Assembly: GCA_021790075.1 (NCBI GenBank)
Contig: JAJYIN010000122.1
Coordinates: forward strand, 1 to 6,844
From: Actinomycetes bacterium
GTDB taxonomy: Bacteria > Actinomycetota > Thermoleophilia > BMS3ABIN01
Direction of reading: 5' to 3'
Length of the DNA stretch: 6,844 nt
The notes beneath the pieces were generated by a model. That model did no database searches. It was not told where the DNA came from and saw only the letters and a list, made by a program, of their open reading frames with translations. Both the position numbers and the translations under genes were made by a program. This document shows, piece by piece, positions 1-5,977 of the stretch. Position 1 is the first letter of the stretch, and the number at the start of each line of letters is the position of its first letter.

Positions 1-57
1 GCGGGTCCGCTTCTTCTTGCTTTCATAAGCCAGGCTGGCGAAACTGGGCTGGTTCAA
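1..57 (-). CDS. IS5-family transposase, N-terminal fragment (runs off the window edge)
   Basis: The minus strand from 57 reads (M)NQPSFASLAYESKKKRTR. This short hydrophobic stretch followed by a Lys/Arg-rich block is the characteristic opening of IS5-group DDE transposases, which cut and paste their own element. Only the first 19 codons are in the window, so the DDE catalytic core is not visible. The start is taken as TTG at 55-57: an in-frame TAG lies upstream at 88-90, and a GGGGAGG ribosome-binding stretch sits about 5 bases before the TTG. The gene points the same way as the truncated methyltransferase behind it, and the element appears to have inserted into that gene. Family assignment rests on remembered similarity over a short stretch, so it is likely but not certain. 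Confidence 0.7.
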   Translation of the reverse strand, partial: MNQPSFASLAYESKKKRTR

Positions 58-79
58 GGTGGCCTCCCCGGTTGACTTT

Positions 80-105
80 CCGGCATTCTATCATAGAATA
101 GCCGG
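80..105. repeat. Inverted repeat upstream of the transposase
   Basis: CCGGCATTCTAT (80-91) and ATAGAATAGCCGG (93-105) form a near-perfect inverted repeat around a single central C, with one unpaired A at 100. It lies about 22 bases upstream of the transposase start codon, inside the putative IS leader. It could be an operator for the transposase, or a hairpin that blocks read-through translation from outside the element, as is known for several IS families. No T-run follows on the minus strand, so an intrinsic terminator is unlikely. Confidence 0.6.
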
Positions 106-167
106 CGGAGGGTTAAGCAGAGGTTCCTTAGTTTAGAAGGCAAGTGGTACCGGTAATGGGGTCCACT

Positions 168-722
168 TCACACTTCATCCATGATTGCCTTCATGTAGTG
201 AACTTTCCTTTGATCCATGTGTAAAAATATGCTTCCATCATCAGAAAGAAGTTCATGAAGAAGTACGAGCCGGCGACGAACAAATTCGACAAACTCAGCG
301 CCGGCAACCTTATCCTGATAAGCTTTTTCATCCCGGCTTCCTCTAAATTCCTGCTTACTTGCAAAGGGAGGATCTATGTAGACTACTCGTACGCCCGGTG
401 TGCCATCTGAGTTACATAATTTTCCGTTCTTTTTTATCTCTAGCAGCGTCTTCATAGCCTGCAAATTATCACCAAAGATAATCTTATTATTCCAATCATC
501 ACCATTTTTTCCGAACGTGCTGGCCTCTTGGAACGGCACGGCAATTGTGTCCGCGATAACTTGTTCCTCAGTTTCCTTGCCGCGGTAGATTAGTTCATAC
601 TCTCGACGTTCAATTGGAAAAAGCTCTTTTTCCCACTCGAACGGAAGCTCTTCCCCGCTTTCAATAAGGTGAAGGCCGCGTTTTAAAAGCTTATAAATCT
701 TCTCTTTGCGTTGCTTATTCAT
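168..722 (-). pseudogene. Type III-like adenine-specific DNA methyltransferase (Mod), 3'-truncated by an IS
   Basis: The 184-residue remnant matches the N-terminal part of beta-class N6-adenine DNA methyltransferases of the type III Mod kind, which methylate one strand of a short recognition site. The segment with FGDNLQAMKTLLE (about residues 82-95) leads into the catalytic motif IV, VVYIDPPF (about 113-120). DDGSIFLHMD (about 160-169) follows, typical of the region after motif IV. Family members are usually 500 residues or more. Here the reading ends at MDEV followed by TGA, just where relatives continue, so the target-recognition domain and the SAM-binding motif I are missing and the fragment should be inactive. 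ATG 720-722 is supported by AGAGG at 729-733, six bases upstream. The gene is AT-richer than the genes right of 1190, which suggests lateral acquisition. No restriction (Res) subunit is visible. Confidence 0.88.
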
Positions 723-811
723 AGATAGCCTCTAATAACTGTAATCGATTCATCATTGTATTCATTACTTCCAGCAACAGCATTTTATATAGGCACCCGG
801 ACGTCCAAATT

Positions 812-840
812 TTGACAGCACGTTCTGCGAGTGATAGATT
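812..840 (+). promoter_or_regulatory. Sigma70-type promoter for the small gene at 892
   Basis: A perfect -35 TTGACA (812-817) is followed by a 17-base spacer and the -10 TAGATT (835-840, four of six consensus bases). Transcription would start near 847, leaving a leader of about 45 bases before the GTG at 892. AAGGGAG at 880-886 serves as ribosome-binding site, five bases before that GTG. Confidence 0.65.
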
Positions 841-891
841 CACCCCCGTATGAAGCTGTGTTAGTCACATACGTCTACTAAGGGAGATCCG

Positions 892-1202
892 GTGGCGAAA
901 GTTAAGTACGAGAATATCATGCAGGACTGGGACGCGCACATGCCCGGTATTGGGACAAAAATTGAGGAACCTGCGATGGGGCCGATTGCCCTGTTGTTTT
1001 CAAAGCTGAAGAGTTGCTCACGGCTCTTGAAGAGGTCGATATCTCACAATATGGCTCGCGCTTCGTCCAACGGATGCAGCCGGGGGGGCTACAACCTGCG
1101 CTGTTAGAAAGAATGTTAGAAAATGAGGTGACTTACGAAACCGCAGGACTGAATCCTCTCAGCAAATTGAGTAATATGCAGGAAGAAAGTTGGAGCGGAT
1201 GA
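892..1202 (+). pseudogene. Small unrecognised gene broken by a one-base frameshift
   Basis: A gene with a good promoter and ribosome-binding site starts at GTG 892 and reads VAKVKYENIMQDWDAHMPGIG, then continues in this frame to about GPIA. A second open frame, shifted by -1, carries a coherent acidic and helical continuation (ADCPVVFKAEELLTALEEVD, then further to TGA at 1200-1202). The second frame is blocked by TGA at 963-965, so the shift lies after that point. The G-run at 978-981 is the neatest site: one extra G would give a single protein of about 103 residues. I do not recognise the family. The stop codon falls inside the tRNA gene on the opposite strand (12-base overlap), so the true 3' end may have been replaced when the accessory DNA joined the tRNA. 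A sequencing error is an alternative to a real mutation. Confidence 0.5.
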
Positions 1203-1266
1203 CGGGGATCGAACCCGCGATCTTCGGCTTGGGAAGCCGACGCGTTACCAGCTACGCCACATCCGC
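1191..1266 (-). tRNA. tRNA-Gly, anticodon CCC, CCA encoded
   Basis: The minus strand from 1266 folds as a full cloverleaf. The acceptor stem GCGGATG/CATCCGC has seven perfect pairs. The D stem is GCGT/ACGC with an AGCTGGTA loop. The anticodon stem is TCGGC/GCCGA with loop TTCCCAA, giving anticodon CCC, which reads the glycine codon GGG. The T arm is GCGGG/CCCGT around TTCGATC. The discriminator is T (1194) and CCA is encoded at 1193-1191. All parts have standard lengths (76 bases), so the gene should be functional. Its 3' end marks the border between GC-rich genes on the right and the accessory strip on the left. Confidence 0.96.
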
Positions 1267-1495
1267 CCGGGAGATCAAACAACATGTTATCAAATAATTA
1301 TTTTCGTGCTATTTTCGCTTGGAATCAGCAGGATTTCCAACTTGCCGCGCTATTTACCACATGACACTTCCGCATGGCGCGAGCGCCTCGCTAATTCTAA
1401 AACATAATAAGCCTGCATGCGTATCAGGATAAATTTCTTTTCCTTCGCAGGATGTCATCCAGGAAGATCATGAAATCCTGCATCCGGAACGAGTC
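1267..1495. other. Intergenic region upstream of the tRNA and downstream of the SQR-like gene
   Basis: No open frame with a start site or codon usage like its neighbours is seen. On the minus strand, TTCCAA-N16-AATAAT about 30 bases before the tRNA is a possible weak tRNA promoter (-10 five of six, -35 three of six). A 7-bp inverted repeat, GCAGGAT (1447-1453) with ATCCTGC (1475-1481), lies just after the SQR-like stop codon. It has a 21-base loop and no T-run, so it is at best a weak transcription end. A short GGCGC-GA-GCGCC palindrome sits at 1376-1387 with no evident role. Confidence 0.4.
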
Positions 1496-3130
1496 TTAAA
1501 ACCAATGTCTCAGCCACCACTTCTCGAAGGCTATCTTGCCCCAGTGAGCAGGACGGGTTGGCGGATACATGCGCACCGCCGGCTCGGGATCGGCGTAGAA
1601 GTTGCCACTGGCGAAACCGGCTTTGCCGCCACCGAGTTCCAGCCAGCAGTATCCTCTGCCATTAAATGAAGCCTCGGGCTTGCCGCCTTCGATTTCAGCG
1701 ACTATGCGCTCGGCCGCAACCTTGGCTTCATAGTGGGCAAAAACTCCCGCCATGGGCAGGTTCTTGCCGTTTGCAAGCCTGATGTTGTTGACATCGCCAA
1801 TTGCATATACGCCTTCATGCCCGGTCGCCAGGGTATGCGGATCGACATGAATCCATCCCGAAGAGCCGAGCAGGCCGGAGTAACTCACGACCTCGGGAGC
1901 CCGGTGGGGAGGAACAGCGAGGAGCAGGTCGACTTGCTCGGGCTCGCCGGTGGCCGGAATGATCTTCCCATCCCCGGGGCTTAGCCACTCGAAGGTAAAC
2001 AGCGGATGATACTGGATGCCGCGCTTGCCCAGGACTTTTGTGATCGCCTCTCCCATCACCGGCCCGGCGACGGGCATGGGCTGATGTTCGGGAGAATAGA
2101 TATGAACCTCTGATCTTTCCCGCACGCCCTTTTTGCGGAGGAAGGAATCGACCAGAAGCGCTGCCTCGTATGGCGCCGCCGGACACTTGAAGGGCATGTC
2201 TGTAACCAGAACCCCCACTTTGCCACCGGAAAAATCGTTAAGGGCGGCGCTGATCTTTGCCGCACCTTCCAGGTCATAGAGGTTCAGCGCCATCTCATCG
2301 AACCCAAGCACCTCCTGCGGAGCCAGCTCCGCCCCCAGCGCCACTACAAGGAAATCGTAATCGATTTCCTGCGACGGGGTTCTGACCTGCTTGCGGGCGG
2401 TATCTATCTGCACCGCCGGTTCGTTGATAAATTCGACCCCTTTCTGAGTCAGATCCGCCAGCGGCCGCTGGATCTGTTCCGCTCGGCGCAAGCCGACAGC
2501 TCGCCAGAGCAGTGATGACTGGAAAAGGTGATTGGGCTGGCGATCCAGGACGGTGATGCGATGGCCCTTGGGAAGCTTCCGGCGCAGGTGATAGGCAGCC
2601 ACCAGGCCGCCGGCCCCGCCTCCAAGGATCAGGATGTTGGCGCCCCATGTCCGGCCTCCAGGCCGGGGGGCAGCCTTGACGGCAGGCTCCGCTTCACCCG
2701 GCGCTTCCGGCTCCTCATAGAGCTTCTCAATGGCAGCGGAGAAGCCAGCCTCGTTAAACTCACTCTCCCACAAGATCACTTTGCTGTCCGGACCGACGAT
2801 AATGGAGTAAGGCACCCAGCCGTTGCTAAGCTCTTTAAAAAGTGCCCCCTCCTCATCGGGAATCACGTCAAACGGCAGGTTGTACTCTTCCTTCCACTGT
2901 TCGCAGGCCTCTTTTGTTTCAAAAGGACCCACGTAGACGGCCGAAAATCCTTTGGAGGAGAAGCGCTCATACAGGCGCTTTATGGCGGGAGCCTCCCGCC
3001 GGCAACCCTGTCACTGGCCCTTCCAGAACACGATCAGGAGTCCCTTGTCCGGTGCGGGCAGGCCCAGTTCCTGTAAATCGATGGCCTGTCCTTCGGAAAC
3101 GCCTTTCTGACTTTCATCAATGACTCTCAT
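1496..3130 (-). CDS. Selenoprotein: thioredoxin-like (UxxC) domain fused to an SQR-like FAD oxidoreductase
   Basis: The product is 544 residues if UGA 3011-3013 is read as selenocysteine 40. ATG 3128-3130 has AAAGGAGA at 3139-3146, eight bases upstream. Residues 1-138 resemble a TlpA/AhpC-type thioredoxin fold: LLIVFW, then the redox motif U40-Q-G-C43 followed by RREAP, aligning with FWxxxCxxCRxExP, and the cis-proline region GWVP (Pro107) before a beta strand. A Pro/Ala/Glu-rich linker (about 139-163) joins a two-dinucleotide-binding flavoprotein. Its FAD motif is ILGGGAGG (168-175). MPFKCP carries Cys316, at the position of a conserved SQR-family cysteine, and the second FAD motif GVYAIGDVNN is at 441-450. 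Cys495 sits in GYCWLELGGGKAGF near the C terminus. Likely role: oxidation of sulfide, persulfide or thiols, with electrons passing between the Sec-Cys pair and FAD; substrate and acceptor are inferred. It is the second gene of the operon, 62 bases after the ArsR-rhodanese regulator. If UGA were a stop, only an internal GTG (2930-2932) start would remain, without a ribosome-binding site and cutting the thioredoxin fold. Confidence 0.87.
2984..3013 (-). promoter_or_regulatory. Bacterial SECIS-like hairpin with its UGA codon
   Basis: In the mRNA (minus strand), UGA at 3013-3011 is followed by ten bases and then a perfect 7-bp stem, GGCGGGA (3000-2994) with TCCCGCC (2990-2984), closed by the three-base loop GGC. 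The loop begins 18 bases after the UGA, almost the same distance as the guanine-bearing loop of the E. coli fdhF SECIS. Bacterial SECIS elements lie inside the coding sequence directly after UGA and present G in a small apical loop to SelB. This one fits, and it simultaneously encodes the residues after Cys43. The fold was read by eye, with no energy calculation. Confidence 0.78.
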
Positions 3131-3192
3131 TTGTGATGTCTCCTTTCTTTGGTGTAGTCAACAGGAGCCGAAGCTGGAGCTGGCGTAGAACA

Positions 3193-3876
3193 TCATTCAG
3201 ACTCTTTTTGCCCGGCCTCGACCGGCAGCCCCCTTGCGAGCCAGTCCGGCACGCCTTCCGACAAGCGGGTTGCCGTGAAACCGTTTTTGCGTAACATCTC
3301 CACGGCTTCGATTGCCAGCACGCAGTATGGCCCGCGGCAGTAAGCCACAATCTCGCGTTCACATGGCAGCTCGGTCAACTTTCGTTTAAGTTCCCCTAAA
3401 GGTATGGACATTGCCCCCGGGAGGTGGCCGGCCTGGAACTCTTCGAATGGCCGGACGTCGAGGACGGTCACCTCACCCTTTTTGACCCGCTCCACCAGAG
3501 CCTCCCGGTCCACGGCCTCCATTACCCCCCGCTCCTTTAAATACTGGTGGGTCACCTGCTTGATCTCCAGGAGTCGTGACTCCGCCAGTCCGCGCAGGGC
3601 AACAAAGAAAGTGCACACTTCCTCACCCGCCAGACTGTAGGTGACATGGACGCCCTCCTTCCGGGCCTCCACCAGCCTGGCTCTTCTGAGAACCTGCAAG
3701 TGATGCGATGTGTTGGCAACGGACTGACCGGCCAGCTCGGCAAGTGCGTCTACTGTCCGCGGACCCTGGCATAGCAGGTCGAGAATCTCCAGCCTCGGCC
3801 CGGCAGATAGCGATTTCCCCACTTGAGCCAGTTGTTCGTAAAGTGAATTCTTAAATTTTCGGGAAGAGGATTGCAC
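3193..3876 (-). CDS. ArsR-type HTH - rhodanese fusion regulator
   Basis: The 227-residue protein has a winged-helix ArsR domain at about 8-95. GPRLEILDLL is helix 2-like, SVANTSHHLQVLRRARLVE is the recognition helix, and GVHVTYSLA is the wing. A rhodanese domain (about 120-222) follows: VTVLDVRPFEEFQAGHLPGA, then the active-site loop YCRGPYC with Cys180 as catalytic candidate and Cys185 nearby, ending in GVPDWLARGLPVE. ArsR-rhodanese fusions are usually repressors whose DNA binding responds to sulfur or oxidant chemistry at the cysteines. Cys36 and Cys88 in the HTH part are further candidates but do not sit exactly where I recall the SqrR/BigR cysteines. GTG 3874-3876 is chosen because the RKFKNSLYEQ opening matches family N termini. 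No clear Shine-Dalgarno precedes it and the leader is only about 22 bases. It heads the operon with the SQR-like selenoprotein and probably controls it and itself through the palindrome at 3886-3911. Its TGA stop is followed by an in-frame tail (see findings). Confidence 0.93.
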   Translation of the reverse strand: MQSSSRKFKNSLYEQLAQVGKSLSAGPRLEILDLLCQGPRTVDALAELAGQSVANTSHHLQVLRRARLVEARKEGVHVTYSLAGEEVCTFFVALRGLAESRLLEIKQVTHQYLKERGVMEAVDREALVERVKKGEVTVLDVRPFEEFQAGHLPGAMSIPLGELKRKLTELPCEREIVAYCRGPYCVLAIEAVEMLRKNGFTATRLSEGVPDWLARGLPVEAGQKESE

Positions 3877-3885
3877 GTCAATTCA

Positions 3886-3911
3886 AATAAACAAACGAAC
3901 GTTTTATTATT
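3886..3911. promoter_or_regulatory. Palindromic operator, probable ArsR-rhodanese binding site
   Basis: Arms AATAAACAAACG (3886-3897) and CGTTTTATTATT (3900-3911) are inverted repeats matching at 10 of 12 positions around a central AA. The site covers the -10 hexamer and the predicted transcription start of the regulator's own promoter. That is the classic place for an ArsR-family autorepressor, whose sites are AT-rich palindromes of this size. Binding by this particular protein is inferred. Confidence 0.7.
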
Positions 3912-3934
3912 ACGAGCACGCGGGGCATTGTCAA
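3906..3934 (-). promoter_or_regulatory. Strong sigma70-type promoter of the arsR-rhodanese / SQR-like operon
   Basis: On the minus strand a perfect -35 TTGACA (3934-3929) is separated by exactly 17 bases from the -10 AATAAT (3911-3906, five of six consensus bases). Transcription should start near 3899, about 22 bases before the GTG start. The -10 is embedded in the palindromic operator, consistent with a promoter that is strong by default and held down by a repressor. Confidence 0.8.
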
Positions 3935-4028
3935 GGATTGATGGTGAGTTCCAGGAAAAATCACACCCCTGGTCTGTCTGCCCCGGATTGCCTGGCAAGA
4001 GCGCTTTCATGCTCGCGCGGATTTTATG

Positions 4029-4979
4029 CTACACAACCTCGCACAGATATTCCTTGAACCAGTCGATGGTCTTGTTCAGGCCATCCTCGACCGGTACCGT
4101 CGGCTCCCAGTCCAGCAGCTTCTTGGCCAGCGAGATGTCGGGCCGGCGGCGGCGGGGATCGTCGGTGGGCAGGATCTGGTAAATGACGTCGCTCTTGCTG
4201 CCGGTCAGCCTGATGATCAGCTCCGCCAGCTCCCTGATGGTGTATTCGGACGGATTGCCCAGGTTGATGGGCATGTGATGGTCGCTCATCATCACCCGGT
4301 AGATGCCCTCCACCAGGTCGGAGACGAAGCAGAAGCTGCGCGTCTGGCTGCCGTCGCCGAAGACGGTGAGGTGCTTGTCTTCCAGCGCCTGGCGGATGAA
4401 CGTCGGCACGGCGCGGCCGTCGAACGGCCGCATCCGCGGCCCGTAAGTGTTGAAGATACGGATTATCCTGGTGTCAAGTCCCTGCTGCCGGTGGTAGGCC
4501 ATCGTCGTCGTTTCGGCATACCGCTAGGCCTCATCATAGACGCTGCGCGGACCGATCGGATTGACGTTCCCCCAGTAATCCTCCTTCTGCGGATGGATCT
4601 CCGGGTCCCCGTAGACCTCGGAGGTCGAAGCCAGCAGGAAGCGGGCCCGCTTCCACTTCGAGAGCCCGATGGCGTTGCGCGTGCCCACCGCGCCCACCTT
4701 GAGCGTATGCAGCGGCATCTGCAGATAGTCGATCGGACTGGCGGGGCAGGCCATGTGGTAGACGAAATCGACCGGCCCGGGGACTTCGATGAAACCGGTG
4801 ATGTCCATGTTGATGAAGACAAAATCGCCGGAATCGATATGTTCCAGATTGCGCAGCGTGCCTGTGTTTAGATTATCCAGGCCGATCACGCGATGGCCCT
4901 TCGCAAGCAGGTAATCGCACAGGTGGGAAGCGATGAAACCGGCAGCGCCGGTTACGACTGAGACCTTCTGCTGAGCCAA
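4029..4979 (-). pseudogene. UDP-glucuronate decarboxylase-type SDR with an amber codon at the catalytic lysine
   Basis: Read through one in-frame TAG (4524-4526), this is a full-length protein of 316 positions, the normal size for bacterial UDP-glucuronate decarboxylases (UXS), which make UDP-xylose for surface glycans. The N-terminal part has the NAD-binding GAAGFIASHL (about 11-20), the STSEVYGDPEIHPQ segment with the active-site Ser/Thr (about 119-131) and YWGNVNPIGPRSVYDEA. The stop replaces residue 152, four after Tyr148, which is the Lys of the YxxxK motif (usual YDEAKRYAE). After it, RYAETTTMAYHR and FNTYGPRM continue without a frame change, with GDGSQTRSFCFVSDLVEGIY further on. One A-to-T change (AAG to TAG) explains it, so it is a recent nonsense mutation or a sequencing error. 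The gene also ends normally in TAG. dTDP-glucose 4,6-dehydratase is a less good match. Confidence 0.9.
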
Positions 4980-4993
4980 TTCTTAGTCCTCCT
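4977..4993 (-). promoter_or_regulatory. Shine-Dalgarno site fixing the TTG start of the UXS-like gene
   Basis: A perfect AGGAGG (minus strand of 4988-4993) lies eight bases before TTG 4977-4979, which opens MAQQKVSVVTGAAGF. No ATG lies nearer the start of the Rossmann fold, so TTG is the start codon. Confidence 0.8.
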
Positions 4994-5083
4994 GTTAGCT
5001 GACTTATAGAATAATCTCATATTTGCGCACATGTTACGATAGTACTCTGATAGTGAAAAGCAGTGTGATCGAGCGGCGCCGGC

Positions 5084-5950
5084 ATGAAGACCAGTATCAT
5101 CATCCTGACATTCAACGGCCTTGAACTCAACCGGAAGTGCGTTGACGCGCTCCTGGCAAATACCGGTGGCGATTTCGAGCTGGTCATCGTCGACAATGCT
5201 TCCACCGACGGCACAGTCGAGTATCTCCAGGCGCAGACCGACCCGCGCCTGCGCGTCATCTTCAATGACCGCAACACCGGCTTTGCCGGCGGCTGCAACC
5301 AGGGCGCCCGCGCCGCCACCGGCGGAGTGCTGGTCTTCCTCAACAATGACACCGAGGTCACGCCCGGCTGGCTGAAGCCGCTGCTGGAAGCGCTGGCCGA
5401 GCCGGGCATTGGCATCGCCGGCTCCAGGCTGCTGTTCGCCGGCGGCACCATCCAGCACGCCGGCCTGGCGGTCTCCAGCGACGGCATCCCGCGCCACATC
5501 TACCGAGGCTTCCCCGCCGGCTGGCCCGCGGCCAACAAGCCGCGCGAGTTCCAGGCGGTCACCGGCGCCTGTCTCGCGATCAGGAAGGAACTGTTCGACA
5601 GGGCCGGCGGTTTCGACGAAAGCTACGAGAACGGCATCGAGGACATCGACCTCTGCTTCCGCGTGCGCCGGCTCGGCCTGAAGGTCGTCTACCGCCCCGA
5701 GAGCGTCGTTTATCATCTGGAATGCGCCAGCAAGAACCGGCTGGGGGGCGTCTTCCGCAATCTCGACCTCTACCGGTCACGCTGGCCGGCGGTCGCGCCC
5801 GACGAAGACGACTTCTACCGCGAGGACGGCTTCGGACGCTTCTTTATCATGAGACAGCATATTAGCAACCGCTACCTGACCGGCAACTACGGCGCCAAGG
5901 CGAAGCTGCTGCTGACGACCATGCTGGAGAAACTCGGCCGGCGGGCATGA
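5084..5950 (+). CDS. Family 2 glycosyltransferase (rhamnosyltransferase-like, WbbL type)
   Basis: The 288-residue cytoplasmic or membrane-associated enzyme should move a sugar from a nucleotide donor onto a growing surface glycan. It has the GT-A fold marks of family GT2. TSIIILTFN (about 3-11) is the first strand, and LVIVDNASTDGT (about 33-44) binds the nucleotide. FNDRNTGFAGGCNQG (about 60-74) follows, then VFLNNDTEVTPGW (about 84-96) with the DxD-like NND metal site. VTGACLAIRKELFDRAGGFDE is the acceptor-side segment, and GIEDIDLCFR (about 185-194) carries the ED catalytic-base motif. There are no transmembrane segments. ATG 5084 directly precedes the first strand, but its Shine-Dalgarno is poor (GAGCGG). 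It is divergent from the UXS-like gene, with about 104 bases between start codons, and convergent with the flippase. The exact sugar and acceptor cannot be told. Confidence 0.92.
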   Translation: MKTSIIILTFNGLELNRKCVDALLANTGGDFELVIVDNASTDGTVEYLQAQTDPRLRVIFNDRNTGFAGGCNQGARAATGGVLVFLNNDTEVTPGWLKPLLEALAEPGIGIAGSRLLFAGGTIQHAGLAVSSDGIPRHIYRGFPAGWPAANKPREFQAVTGACLAIRKELFDRAGGFDESYENGIEDIDLCFRVRRLGLKVVYRPESVVYHLECASKNRLGGVFRNLDLYRSRWPAVAPDEDDFYREDGFGRFFIMRQHISNRYLTGNYGAKAKLLLTTMLEKLGRRA

Positions 5951-5977
5951 TGGGCCAGCGGGCGTGACGAGCCGCCT

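Larger units (their letters stand above)
1..166 (-). mobile_element. Insertion sequence, left end with leader region
   Basis: Methyltransferase coding sequence ends abruptly near 168-171. From there to the transposase start at 57 there are about 110 bases of noncoding sequence. On the minus strand the boundary reads TGAAGTG twice in tandem and then GACCCC, so the exact IS terminus lies somewhere in 160-176. A TG...GGACCCC-like terminus resembles ends seen on several IS families. The right end and the matching inverted repeat are outside the window, so the element cannot be named and target duplication cannot be checked. Confidence 0.5.

Noticed and set aside
1447..1481. Intrinsic terminator after the SQR-like gene
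   Set aside because: There is a 7-bp stem, but the loop is 21 bases and A-rich sequence rather than a T-run follows on the minus strand.
1496..2932. SQR-like protein starting at the internal GTG at 2932
   Set aside because: This start has no ribosome-binding site, falls inside a thioredoxin strand and discards a conserved domain. The ATG at 3130 with its strong Shine-Dalgarno and the recoded UGA explains the sequence better.
2528..3076. Plus-strand open frame opposite the thioredoxin/FAD fusion
   Set aside because: It is an antisense shadow without a start signal. The minus-strand frame carries the FAD motif and thioredoxin-fold features.
4524..4526. Pyrrolysine decoding of the TAG in the UXS-like gene
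   Set aside because: A lysine analogue at a lysine site is tempting. However, the same gene ends in TAG at the family's normal length, no downstream signal is evident, and pyrrolysine would be an unlikely substitute for a proton-handling catalytic lysine.
4026..4871. Long plus-strand open frame opposite the UXS-like gene
   Set aside because: It is a shadow frame of the GC-rich SDR gene, with no ribosome-binding site and no family-like motifs. The minus-strand protein is clearly homologous to a known family.
4952..5716. Minus-strand open frame opposite the glycosyltransferase
   Set aside because: The composition is a repetitive Ala/Gly/Asp/Val mix typical of the antisense of a GC-rich gene, and the plus-strand GT2 motifs are unambiguous.
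5948..5977. Read-through of the glycosyltransferase TGA as a further Sec codon
   Set aside because: The protein is complete at this point, the following frame is low-complexity antisense of the flippase, and no redox motif surrounds the codon.
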